A DNA stretch of 44,907 bases from Candidatus Epulonipiscium sp. (lineage in GTDB: Bacteria; Bacillota; Clostridia; Lachnospirales; Defluviitaleaceae), in assembly GCA_012521395.1 (NCBI GenBank), contig JAAYML010000027.1:1-44907 (forward strand). The letters run 5' to 3'. The position numbers and the translations under genes were made by a program. This document shows, piece after piece, positions 7,569 to 16,171 of the stretch; the stretch's first letter is position 1; every line of letters starts with the position of its first letter. A model generated the notes under the pieces. That model was not told the origin of the DNA. It saw only the letters and a program-made list of their open reading frames with translations, and did not search any database.

Positions 7569-9221
7569 TTGAGTAGAAAATTAAAATCCTTAATGCTTGC
7601 ATTTTTTTTAATATTGAATATGACAAGCTGTACATACAACGAAGATAATAATTCTATTGACCCTCAGGAAACAGAAGAAGAGCAAACCGTTGAACTGCCT
7701 GAGCCCACTAAAGGTGGAGAAATGATTATTTCCTTTAGGATGCCAAAAACGTTAAATCCTTTATTAAACGAGGATTATACAGTCGATCAGGTATTAAAAT
7801 TGGTTTTTGATACCCTGATAGATTTTGATGAGTCTCAAAAACCCATAGCAAACTTGGCTACGGATTGGACTTTTTCAAATGACGGAACGACTATTACAAT
7901 CAATCTCCGGCAGGGTGTCCAGTGGCATGACGGAGATCCTTTTACTGCCCGGGATGTCATTTTTTCTTTAGACGTTATAAAAAATGCACCCAGTACATCT
8001 CCATATAAGAAATGTATTGAAAATATTGTTTCTTACAAAGCTGAAGGGGATTATACGGTTAAAATATTTTACAACCAGCCTTTTAGTGGGGCAGTTTATG
8101 CTTTGTACTTTCCAGTTATCCCGGCTCATATTTATGAAACTTCCAGTGGACAAGCTTTGTTGGAGAAAGTGCCTGTAGGGACAGGGGCATATAAATTAGG
8201 AGAATATAAAGTAGCGAAAGAGTTACAGTTAGAAGTGAATCCTGCCTGGTTTAAGGGAGAACCTTATATAGAAAGAATTAAAGTTCTTGTTATTCCGGAT
8301 GAAGAAACAGAGTTATATTCATTTGAACAGGGACAAATTGATTTAATTGGTACAAATGCTGTGGATTGGGGAAAGTATGCTCAAAGTGGAGAAAGCAGGG
8401 TTAAGGAATATGTAACTTCATATTATGATTTCATTGGTTTTAACTTTAACAAGGTTTTATTTCAGGATAAGAAGGCAAGAAAAGCCGTAGCTTATGCCAT
8501 TGATAAACAAAATATTTTGGAGAATCAATATTTAAATCATGGTGTTTTAACCGATGTACCAATAAGCCCAACTTCCTGGCTTTATTGTGATGAAATTGAA
8601 AAATATAATTACGATATAGAAAAAGCCAAGGAACTTTTAGCAGAAAGTGGCTGGAGCGATTCAGACAATGATGGTGTATTGGATAAGACGATGAATGGAA
8701 GTAAAATCGATTTTATTTTTAATTTATTGGTAGAATCAGAAGATGAAACAAGAAAAGAGGCAGCCAGGGAAATTATTAAAATGTTAAGCGAACTGGGTAT
8801 TAAGGTAAATCTTGAAGAGGTTTCCAAAGAAGAGTTTTTAATACGTTTACAGGAAAAGAATTTTGATGCATTTATTGGAGGATGGAAACTTTCTCCAATT
8901 CCTGACTTTACTTTTGCCTTTCATTCTTCACAAATAGAAAATGGCAGTAATTTTATTTCTTTTAGAAGTGAACAGATGGACAGTTTACTTGAAAAGGCTT
9001 TTACAGCCGTTGGAGAAGAAAATATGAAAATGGCCTATGATGAATTACAGAAATATATTGCTGATGAATTACCATATATCAGTCTTTATTTCAGGAATGC
9101 TGCTCTTATTACCCATGACAGGATACAGGGAGAACTTAAGCCACAGAGAGACTTTTATATTGGTAATATCAAGGACTGGTTTATTGATGAGCCGGAAAAA
9201 AATGAACAAAGCGGCCAATAG
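7569..9221 (+). CDS. Peptide/nickel-type ABC transporter substrate-binding lipoprotein (SBP_bac_5)
   Basis: A 550-residue extracellular solute-binding protein of family 5. It starts with TTG, with ribosome binding site AGGAAGGTG. A lipoprotein signal ends in LNMTSC with Cys21 as the lipidated residue. The family signature is seen in LNPLLNEDYTVDQVLKLVFDTL, then WTFSNDGTTITINLRQGVQWHDG and FTARDVIFSLDVIKN, and the C-terminal half has KARKAVAYAIDKQNI. No permease or ATPase genes are near, so it is either an orphan serving a distant transporter or a sensor. It is cotranscribed with polA, coaE and the transglycosylase. A terminator stem starts within its last codons. Confidence 0.93.
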   Translation: MSRKLKSLMLAFFLILNMTSCTYNEDNNSIDPQETEEEQTVELPEPTKGGEMIISFRMPKTLNPLLNEDYTVDQVLKLVFDTLIDFDESQKPIANLATDWTFSNDGTTITINLRQGVQWHDGDPFTARDVIFSLDVIKNAPSTSPYKKCIENIVSYKAEGDYTVKIFYNQPFSGAVYALYFPVIPAHIYETSSGQALLEKVPVGTGAYKLGEYKVAKELQLEVNPAWFKGEPYIERIKVLVIPDEETELYSFEQGQIDLIGTNAVDWGKYAQSGESRVKEYVTSYYDFIGFNFNKVLFQDKKARKAVAYAIDKQNILENQYLNHGVLTDVPISPTSWLYCDEIEKYNYDIEKAKELLAESGWSDSDNDGVLDKTMNGSKIDFIFNLLVESEDETRKEAAREIIKMLSELGIKVNLEEVSKEEFLIRLQEKNFDAFIGGWKLSPIPDFTFAFHSSQIENGSNFISFRSEQMDSLLEKAFTAVGEENMKMAYDELQKYIADELPYISLYFRNAALITHDRIQGELKPQRDFYIGNIKDWFIDEPEKNEQSGQ

Positions 9222-9240
9222 GGCTTGCTTTGTTCTTTTC
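9204..9240 (+). terminator. Rho-independent terminator of the polA operon
   Basis: A perfect 9-bp stem GAACAAAGC/GCTTTGTTC followed by TTTTCT. The left arm lies inside the last codons of the peptide-binding protein gene. Confidence 0.8.
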
Positions 9241-9317
9241 TAATTTTTTCATTATACATTTAATTTTTAAAAATGTTGTATTTTTTTGTCTAAGAATAAA
9301 ATTTATTATAGATTTTT

Positions 9318-9346
9318 TTGTTACATATGTTATCATTATATATAAG
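9318..9346 (+). promoter_or_regulatory. Probable sigma-A promoter of the FtsA-like/GGDEF operon
   Basis: TTGTTA, 17-base spacer, TATAAG, ending 53 bases before the GTG start at 9400. It is in the AT-rich gap after the polA operon terminator. No other element is seen in this 178-base gap. Confidence 0.5.
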
Positions 9347-9399
9347 AGAATTTTTCCATCTTTGTAGCTCATCCAAATTAAAAAATGGGGGAGTAGAAA

Positions 9400-11628
9400 G
9401 TGATATTAAATTATAACATAAAGGAAGAAGATCTTGTTTTTGGATTAGATATAGGGACCAGAAAGGTCATGGGCGTGATAGGCTACCAGGAAGATGACAA
9501 TTTTGTTGTTGTTGACAGTGCTGTTGTGGCACATGAGTCAAGAGCTATGATAGACGGACAAATACATGATATTTCTAAAGTAGCCAATGCAGTTATAAAG
9601 GTAAAAAATATTTTAGAAGAAAGAACAGGAATAGAACTTACGGATGTTTCTATTGCGGCTGCAGGACGGCTTTTAAAAACTTATTTAGTAAAAGCAGAAA
9701 TTCATTTTGAGGAAGAAAAAGAAATTCAAAGAGATCTTATAAGGGAGTTGGAATTAAAAGGAATATCAGAAGCTCAGCAAAAAATTAAAGAAGACTATAA
9801 GGATGATGAAATAGAGTATTATTCGGTAGGTTATTCTGTTGTAAATTATTACTTGGATGACTATATTATTTCAAATCTGGAAGGTCATATTGCAAAAAGC
9901 ATTGGGGCAGATGTTTTAGCTACCTTTTTACCTAAGGCGGTTGTCGACAGTTTATATTCTGTAATGGACAGAGTAGGCCTTGTTGTTTCAAATCTGACAT
10001 TGGAGCCGATTGCGGCCATTAATGTGGCAATACCTGAAAAACTAAGATTATTAAATTTAGCTTTAGTCGATATTGGAGCAGGAACATCGGATATAGCCAT
10101 TACAAAAGATGGTACGGTTATTGGTTATGGAATGATTCCTATTGCCGGAGATGAAATAACAGAGCAAATTGTTCATAAATATTTAGTAGATTTTAATACT
10201 GCAGAAGAAATTAAATATAAAATTGGGAAAGAAAGCGAAATTACTTTTACAGACATTATGGGTGTGAGTCATACAGTATCTTCAGAAGAATTATACGAAG
10301 TAGTAAAAGGTCCTGTGTCTCGTTTAGCAGAAGAAATATCAGCAAAAGTATGTGAAGTGAATGCGAATAAAAAACCCAATGCAGTATTTTGCGTAGGTGG
10401 GGGAAGTCAGGTTGTAGGATTGACCAAAAAAATTTCTGAAATATTAAATATTCCCAATGAAAGAGTAGCAGTTAGGGGTGGGGACTCTTTAATCAATGTT
10501 AAATATTTATCGGAAACCTTAAATACGCCGGATGTCATTACACCCATTGGTATATGTGTCACTGCCCTTAAGCAAAGAGGTTTTGATTTTATTAAAGTTC
10601 GTTTTAACAAGGAAGAAGTAAAGCTTTTAAATGCAAAACGTTTGACTGTATTGGATGTGTGCATGCAAAAAGGATTGGATCATACCAATTTACTGGGACG
10701 AAAAGGTGCTTCACTTTTCTTTAAATTAAACGGTGAAAGAAGACGGATTAAAGGTGGACCTGCAGAGCCTGCGGAACTCTTTGTTAATGGAAAAGAAGCA
10801 AGTTTAGATACAATTATTCATGACGGCGATGAAATTTTAGTACAGCCTGCAGTCAATGGAGAAGATGCCAGTGCTTTTATCAGGGATTTTATTGATCCTA
10901 AGAATCTAAAAAGAGTATTGATTAATGGCGCCTACATGGAATTAACCTCCATATGTTATATTAATGGAAAATTAGTAGATAAGAACCATGAAATATTTAA
11001 TAATGACGATGTTAAAATCCTCAGCATTAATACCATAGCCGATTTAGCAGATTATCTGGATGTTCCTTTATACGATAAAGAGGTCTATGTGAATAAAGTC
11101 AAGGTAGATTCTTCTTATATAATAAGAGACGGGGATTCCATAGAATTTAAAATTATAGAAAACAAGTCTTTTTCTCAAGACGTGGTAGATAATAATGAGA
11201 TTAAAATATCTGCAGAAGAGAATAAAAACACAGCTGGGATTAGCTATAATATGCGTTCGTCTCATTTAACAGCTTCTAATGAAGAAATAGAGCAAAAGGC
11301 TGTTAATCCAACTACAGTGACAAGAGATCATACCAGTGAAGGGTTAGTCTTTGAAGATAAAATGACTCAGGCAGATGAACTTGAAAATAAAAAAACCGAA
11401 ATTCCTGTGATTGTCACAGTGAATGGAGAAAAAGTAATTATGAAGAGTGAAAAAGCCGATTATATTTTTGTAGATGTGTTTAATTTTATCGATTTTGATT
11501 TATCACATCCCCAAGGCAATATTATTCTAAAATTAAATGGTAACAGAGCGGCTTTTACGGATTCAATCAAGAATGGTGATGTCATAGAAATATATTGGGA
11601 AAAAACAAATAAGGTGGATATTTTATGA
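9400..11628 (+). CDS. FtsA/PilM-like actin-fold ATPase with a C-terminal array of beta-grasp-like repeats
   Basis: A 742-residue cytosolic protein beginning with GTG behind GGGGGAG. The first 395 residues form an actin-like ATPase of the FtsA type: phosphate 1 motif GLDIGT (15-20), phosphate 2 motif LVDIGAGTSDIAI (222-234) and adenosine motif CVGGGSQVVGL (331-341). The remaining 345 residues are not in classical FtsA. They contain repeated short segments of the form [LVIY]-x-[VIL]-N-G/K followed 12-14 residues later by G/N-D-x-[IV]: about 460-483, 519-543, 562-585 and 710-733, resembling ThiS/S4-like beta-grasp units. No amphipathic FtsA membrane tail is apparent at the C-terminus (ends KTNKVDIL). 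The gene overlaps the GGDEF gene by 4 bp. ftsZ is not nearby, so a division role is only suggested by family. Confidence 0.8.
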   Translation: MILNYNIKEEDLVFGLDIGTRKVMGVIGYQEDDNFVVVDSAVVAHESRAMIDGQIHDISKVANAVIKVKNILEERTGIELTDVSIAAAGRLLKTYLVKAEIHFEEEKEIQRDLIRELELKGISEAQQKIKEDYKDDEIEYYSVGYSVVNYYLDDYIISNLEGHIAKSIGADVLATFLPKAVVDSLYSVMDRVGLVVSNLTLEPIAAINVAIPEKLRLLNLALVDIGAGTSDIAITKDGTVIGYGMIPIAGDEITEQIVHKYLVDFNTAEEIKYKIGKESEITFTDIMGVSHTVSSEELYEVVKGPVSRLAEEISAKVCEVNANKKPNAVFCVGGGSQVVGLTKKISEILNIPNERVAVRGGDSLINVKYLSETLNTPDVITPIGICVTALKQRGFDFIKVRFNKEEVKLLNAKRLTVLDVCMQKGLDHTNLLGRKGASLFFKLNGERRRIKGGPAEPAELFVNGKEASLDTIIHDGDEILVQPAVNGEDASAFIRDFIDPKNLKRVLINGAYMELTSICYINGKLVDKNHEIFNNDDVKILSINTIADLADYLDVPLYDKEVYVNKVKVDSSYIIRDGDSIEFKIIENKSFSQDVVDNNEIKISAEENKNTAGISYNMRSSHLTASNEEIEQKAVNPTTVTRDHTSEGLVFEDKMTQADELENKKTEIPVIVTVNGEKVIMKSEKADYIFVDVFNFIDFDLSHPQGNIILKLNGNRAAFTDSIKNGDVIEIYWEKTNKVDIL

Positions 11629-13289
11629 GAAGATTTGAGTTTTCTGAAAAAAAGTATACAAACATTAATATTTCCCTTTTTTTACTGATTATCATTTATC
11701 TGGAAACCAATAAGATATCGGGTGTTTTAACTGATTTAGGTGATGCTTTAATCTTTCTTCTTGCTGGTATATTGATAATGATACTAAAAACTTATTTTAT
11801 TGAAAAAGGTTATCTAGAAAAAAAATATTTATACCTTGCTTTTAAAATTGCAGAATTACTTGTTATCAGTTACTTAATTTATTATCATGAAATAATATCC
11901 TTAATTGCTTCCGTGATTTACTTATTAATTGTGGCTGAAATGATCTTGCAGGATTTCAGGCATAAATCTGTTTTTATATCCTCCTTTTTCCCAATAATTA
12001 TGGTTGGCTTGTTGAAATTAAAGACCGAATTCTTTAATTATGAGATTTTAATTAATGTTAGTTGTATTATTTTAATTTCAATCATATTCATTTATGTTAT
12101 TGATTCAACACTGACTAATTTTAAAGAAGATGCAGAAAAAGACAAACAATTATTAAATGAACTCCAGCAAAAAAATAAGGAGTTGTATAAGAAGAATAAT
12201 GAAGTTGAGCTCTTAAATAAAGAACTTCAGGAACAAAAAGAAGAAATGAAAAAAACAGTTGAAAATTTCAGAAATAGTGTTGCTGAGTTATTTATTTTAA
12301 GAGAAATCAGTTCTTATATTGGCTCTATTCTTGATATTGAGCAGTTATTAGAAATGGTATGTGATATGATTATGGGAATTATGGGGGTTGATACCTGTTC
12401 CATAATCGTTTACAACGAAAAAGACGGTTCTTTAGATTTTCACATTAAAAGTATTTATAGCCAGGATGTTATTGAAAAGTTTAAAGAACAAGTATGGAGC
12501 AGTTTTATACATAGTAAAATTAAGAATAAAGAGATTATAATGGACAACAATTCCAGTGAAGAAAAATATGAATTTTTAAAGGGAAGAAAAGTAGGCTCTT
12601 TAGTGGCTGTACCCTTATATAAAGCCAATAAAACTTATGGTTTGATATTGGCTGAACATTCTTTAGAAAATTATTTTTCCGTTAGCAGTACCGATTTGTT
12701 CAAAGCTGTTTCGATGCAAGTTACTATGGCTATTGAAAATGCTAAACTTTATGAACAAATGGAGGATATTGCAATTAAAGATGGTTTGACAAAAATATAT
12801 AACCGATTGTATCTGCAAAACATTTTACCGCAACTGGTTGGGGAAGCTATAGCGAATAAAAAACCTATTGCAGTTTCTATATTCGATATTGACCATTTTA
12901 AGCAATTTAATGACACCTATGGACATTTATTTGGAGATGAGGTGCTGAAAACAGTTGCCCGTTTTGGTCAGGAGATGGTTGACAAATATGATGGAATTAT
13001 TGCGAGATACGGCGGGGAAGAATTCTTCATTATACTTCCTGATATGCCTTTAAGAAAGGCAGCCAAAGTGATTGAAGAATTCAGAAAGAAAATAGAAAAC
13101 TACGAATTGCGATATAATGGTCAAAATGCCAAGATTACAGCAAGTTTTGGTGTCAGTGGTTATCCAGAAGTTGCTGATAATGTTGAGGAATTAATAAAAA
13201 CGGCGGATGATGCCATGTATTTATCCAAGCGACAAGGAAGAAATTTGGTCAGTATTGCTCCCCCAAATTTAAAGATTCAAGAATCTTAA
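11625..13289 (+). CDS. Membrane GAF-GGDEF diguanylate cyclase
   Basis: A 554-residue protein. About five to six hydrophobic helices occupy residues 18-165, followed by a charged coiled coil (about 170-212), a GAF domain (about 218-370) and a GGDEF domain (about 385-545). The active-site motif is intact, RYGGEEFF, and the substrate-binding DxLT opening is present as IKDGLTKIYNR. The position for the inhibitory RxxD site carries KYDG, so product feedback through the usual I-site is not expected. It would make cyclic di-GMP from two GTP. Its ATG overlaps the stop of the FtsA-like gene (ATGA), so the two are translationally coupled. A good terminator follows. Confidence 0.93.
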   Translation: MRRFEFSEKKYTNINISLFLLIIIYLETNKISGVLTDLGDALIFLLAGILIMILKTYFIEKGYLEKKYLYLAFKIAELLVISYLIYYHEIISLIASVIYLLIVAEMILQDFRHKSVFISSFFPIIMVGLLKLKTEFFNYEILINVSCIILISIIFIYVIDSTLTNFKEDAEKDKQLLNELQQKNKELYKKNNEVELLNKELQEQKEEMKKTVENFRNSVAELFILREISSYIGSILDIEQLLEMVCDMIMGIMGVDTCSIIVYNEKDGSLDFHIKSIYSQDVIEKFKEQVWSSFIHSKIKNKEIIMDNNSSEEKYEFLKGRKVGSLVAVPLYKANKTYGLILAEHSLENYFSVSSTDLFKAVSMQVTMAIENAKLYEQMEDIAIKDGLTKIYNRLYLQNILPQLVGEAIANKKPIAVSIFDIDHFKQFNDTYGHLFGDEVLKTVARFGQEMVDKYDGIIARYGGEEFFIILPDMPLRKAAKVIEEFRKKIENYELRYNGQNAKITASFGVSGYPEVADNVEELIKTADDAMYLSKRQGRNLVSIAPPNLKIQES

Positions 13290-13298
13290 TAAAAGATA

Positions 13299-13332
13299 AA
13301 AAAGAGGCTAAAATATATCTAGCCTCTTTTTT
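13299..13332 (+). terminator. Rho-independent terminator after the GGDEF gene
   Basis: Stem AAAAAGAGGCTA/TAGCCTCTTTTT with loop AAATATATC and a T tract. It ends 10 bases before the earliest dprA start codon. Confidence 0.92.
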
Positions 13333-13341
13333 AATCAATTT

Positions 13342-14259
13342 GTGAAAATATGGGTGGTGGTAAGCATAAATTGTTTAGATATTATCTCATTATTATCTCT
13401 GGAAGGAATAGGAAGAAAAAGGGTTGGTCTTATTCTTAAACAGTATAGAAATATTTCCTTATCCATAAAAGATATATATGAAATATTAAAAGATAAAAAC
13501 TATTATTTTACGTTGAAAGAGCTTTATCAAGTTTATGAAAAAAGTAAAAATATAATCGAAGAATTAAATCAATCAAAAATACATATGATTGATTGTTTAA
13601 GTACAGCATATCCGGATTCTTTGAGAAAGATAGAAGATCCGCCTCTTTTGTTGTTTATTAAGGGATATTATGATTTTATTTACAATGAAAAAAATTGCCT
13701 GGCTGTCATTGGTAGTAGGGAACCAACTAAGAAGGGGAAGAAGACAGCTTATAATATAGCCCGGTATTTAGCCAGAAAGAAATTTTCTATTATTAGTGGT
13801 TTAGCTTTGGGTTGTGATACACAAGCACATTTAGCCTGTTTAAAAGAAAAAGGACGGACAGCGGCCATTCTTGCTCATGGTCTTAATATGATATATCCTA
13901 AAGAAAATGAAAAATTGGCTCAGGACATTATTGATAAGGGAGGTTGTTTGATTAGCGAATATCTGCCTTATGAAAAAGCAAAAAATTATACTTTTATAGA
14001 AAGGGACAGGCTGCAAAGTGCTTTAAGTCAGGCTGTGATTGTTATTGAAACTGAAGAAACTGGTGGAACCATGCATACAGTAAGGTTTGCAAAAAAGCAA
14101 AACAAGCTTTTAGCGTGTGTTCAATATACCCCAGAGCAAATGCAAGATTATAAATTAAGCGGGAACAAAATCATTTTAAATGAACTTAATGCGATACCTG
14201 TCAGAAATTACGAGGATTTAGATGATTTAATAACTTATTTAAGGGAAAATAAATCCTAA
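13342..14259 (+). CDS. dprA: DNA-processing protein DprA (divergent)
   Basis: A protein of about 305 residues of the DprA/Smf family, which loads RecA on incoming single-stranded DNA during transformation. An N-terminal helical region (ISLLSLEGIGRKRVGLI) precedes the Rossmann-like DprA domain (about 95-290): AVIGSREPTKKGKKTA, then FSIISGLALGCDTQAH, then AAILAHGLNMIYPKEN and ISEYLP. The family's 'RNRIIAGLS' and 'SGSLITA' segments appear as RDRLQSALS and TGGTMHTVRFA, so it is divergent but recognisable. The start is unsettled: the GTG at 13342 has no ribosome binding site and touches the preceding terminator, and GTG codons at 13354 and 13357 are also in frame. Promoter not identified. Confidence 0.88.
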   Translation: MKIWVVVSINCLDIISLLSLEGIGRKRVGLILKQYRNISLSIKDIYEILKDKNYYFTLKELYQVYEKSKNIIEELNQSKIHMIDCLSTAYPDSLRKIEDPPLLLFIKGYYDFIYNEKNCLAVIGSREPTKKGKKTAYNIARYLARKKFSIISGLALGCDTQAHLACLKEKGRTAAILAHGLNMIYPKENEKLAQDIIDKGGCLISEYLPYEKAKNYTFIERDRLQSALSQAVIVIETEETGGTMHTVRFAKKQNKLLACVQYTPEQMQDYKLSGNKIILNELNAIPVRNYEDLDDLITYLRENKS

Positions 14260-14339
14260 GACCAGTGTTAAGAGTAAAAATTCACCAGAAAAATATTTAA
14301 GGTTTTTTTAAAACATCATCAGTAATGGACAATTAAACA

Positions 14340-14368
14340 TTGATAAAGAACAAACAATGTGCTAAAAT
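14340..14368 (+). promoter_or_regulatory. Sigma-A promoter for the ACT/PFL pair
   Basis: TTGATA, 17-base spacer, TAAAAT, in the 177-base gap after dprA and about 70 bases before the ATG at 14437. The rest of the gap is AT-rich with no other recognisable element. Confidence 0.7.
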
Positions 14369-14436
14369 TGTAAAAACATTTTAATCATTAGATGAGTAAT
14401 GAAAAATGTTCAGCAGATGAAAGGAGCATTTAAGAA

Positions 14437-14706
14437 ATGAAAGGAATTATTACTGTTGTCGGAAAAGACAAGGTAGGAATTATAGCAAAAGTCTGCACCT
14501 TGCTTTCTGAAAAAAACATAAATATCTTAGATATTTCCCAGACAATTGTTCAAGGTTATTTTAATATGATGATGATTGTTGATTTAACGAATGCAACAGA
14601 TGACTTTGGTAAAATCGAAGATGAGCTTATCGAATTAGGAAAGCAGATCGGGGTTGTAATTAAACTCCAAAGGGAAGAAATTTTTAACAGTATGCATAGA
14701 ATTTAA
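14437..14706 (+). CDS. ACT domain protein (UPF0237 family)
   Basis: An 89-residue protein made of a single ACT fold, opening with MKGIITVVGKDKVGIIAKVC and continuing ILDISQTIVQGYFNMMMIVDL, the pattern of the UPF0237 family related to the glycine-cleavage regulator GcvR. ACT domains usually bind amino acids as regulatory ligands; which one is unknown here. The ribosome binding site is AAAGGAG. It lies 22 bases upstream of the PFL-family gene, a pairing kept in many Clostridia and lactic acid bacteria, so the two probably act together. Confidence 0.93.
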   Translation: MKGIITVVGKDKVGIIAKVCTLLSEKNINILDISQTIVQGYFNMMMIVDLTNATDDFGKIEDELIELGKQIGVVIKLQREEIFNSMHRI

Positions 14707-14728
14707 TCACCAAGGAGAGAGGGAATAG

Positions 14729-16087
14729 ATGATTACGCGATTTGAAGTCCAGGAAACAAATCAAATGATTGAACAAGCCAAATTAGATGTGCGTACCATT
14801 ACTTTAGGTATCAATTTACTCGATTGTGCTGACAGCAATATGGATACGCTAAATCGGAAAATTTATGATAAGATTACAAAAACGGCTGAGCATTTAGTCA
14901 AAGTTGGAGAAGATATTGAAAAAGAATTTGGTATCCCCATTGTTAACAAAAGGATTTCAGTAACACCTATTTCCATTGTTGCAGCTGCAACAAATGCCCA
15001 ATCTTATGTTCCTGTTGCTCATACCCTGGACAGGGCTGCAAAAGCAGTGGGGGTTAATTTTATTGGAGGTTTTTCAGCCTTAGTTCATAAAGGTTGCAAT
15101 GCTTCTGATAATGTACTTATCCAATCAATCCCACAGGCTCTGGCTGAGACTGAGAGGGTTTGTTCTTCAGTGAATTTAGGCAGTAGTAAAACAGGAATTA
15201 ATATGGATGCGGTCAAAGAAATGGGTAAAATTATAAAGGATACTGCTGTCAAAACGAAAGATAAAGATTCCATCGGTTGCGCAAAACTTGTGGTATTTTG
15301 TAATGCACCAGAAGACAACCCTTTTATGGCAGGCGCTTTCCACGGTGTGGGAGAAAAAGATGCAGTAATTAATGTAGGTGTAAGTGGTCCGGGTGTGGTA
15401 AAAAAAGCATTGGAAGAAGTAAAAAACAAAGATTTTGAAACCCTTTGCGAAACCGTTAAAAGAACAGCATTTAAGATAACAAGGGTTGGACAGTTGGTTG
15501 CCAGGGAAGCTTCACAAAGGCTTAATATTCCCTTTGGCATCATTGACCTGTCTTTGGCTCCGACGCCTGCTATTGGAGACAGTATTGCAGAAATCCTTGA
15601 AGAAATGGGCTTAGAATCCGTAGGTGCACCAGGCACAACTGCTGCTTTGGCCTTATTAAATGATAATGTAAAAAAAGGCGGAATCATGGCTTCTTCTTAT
15701 GTAGGAGGTCTTAGCGGTGCTTTTATCCCTGTGAGTGAAGACCAGGGTATGATTAAAGCTGTTGAGAAGGGCTCTATCAACCTTGAAAAACTTGAGGCTA
15801 TGACTTGCGTATGTTCTGTAGGTCTTGATATGATTGCAATACCTGGAGATACCAGTGAAGAAACGATTTCAGGAATTATTGCTGATGAAATGGCCATTGG
15901 CATGGTCAACGGAAAGACAACAGCAGTTCGTATCATACCTGTTATTGGAAAAGGTGTTGGAGATGTGGTTGAATTTGGTGGCTTATTAGGCTATGCACCT
16001 ATCATGGCAGTGAATTCGTTTAGCTGTAAAGATTTTATTAACCGTGGAGGCCGGATTCCTGCGCCAGTTCATAGTTTTAAAAATTAA
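14729..16087 (+). CDS. PFL family protein (UPF0210 / DUF711)
   Basis: A 452-residue protein of the UPF0210 (DUF711) family, distantly related by fold to pyruvate formate-lyase and anaerobic ribonucleotide reductase. Conserved stretches include [21 protein letters not shown] near the start, [16 protein letters not shown] and the C-terminal [19 protein letters not shown]. It has no Gly-radical motif that I can identify, so activity as a glycyl radical enzyme is not implied. Full length for the family. Cotranscribed with the ACT protein and closed by a terminator. Biochemical function is not established. Confidence 0.93.
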   Translation: MITRFEVQETNQMIEQAKLDVRTITLGINLLDCADSNMDTLNRKIYDKITKTAEHLVKVGEDIEKEFGIPIVNKRISVTPISIVAAATNAQSYVPVAHTLDRAAKAVGVNFIGGFSALVHKGCNASDNVLIQSIPQALAETERVCSSVNLGSSKTGINMDAVKEMGKIIKDTAVKTKDKDSIGCAKLVVFCNAPEDNPFMAGAFHGVGEKDAVINVGVSGPGVVKKALEEVKNKDFETLCETVKRTAFKITRVGQLVAREASQRLNIPFGIIDLSLAPTPAIGDSIAEILEEMGLESVGAPGTTAALALLNDNVKKGGIMASSYVGGLSGAFIPVSEDQGMIKAVEKGSINLEKLEAMTCVCSVGLDMIAIPGDTSEETISGIIADEMAIGMVNGKTTAVRIIPVIGKGVGDVVEFGGLLGYAPIMAVNSFSCKDFINRGGRIPAPVHSFKN

Positions 16088-16109
16088 GAGAATATGTTAT
16101 ATTTATATT

Positions 16110-16145
16110 AAACCAAGTCTAAACTATAAAGGGCTTGGTTTTTTT
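16110..16145 (+). terminator. Rho-independent terminator after the PFL family gene
   Basis: Stem AAACCAAG/CTTGGTTT with a 16-base loop and a following T tract, 23 bases beyond the stop codon. Confidence 0.82.
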
Positions 16146-16171
16146 AAAATAATAAAAGAAAGGAAATAAAT

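Noticed and set aside
15085-15687. A 200-codon open frame on the minus strand inside the PFL family gene
   Set aside because: It is antisense to a well-conserved gene, has no ribosome binding site and its translation has no recognisable domain; it is a shadow of codon usage on the other strand.
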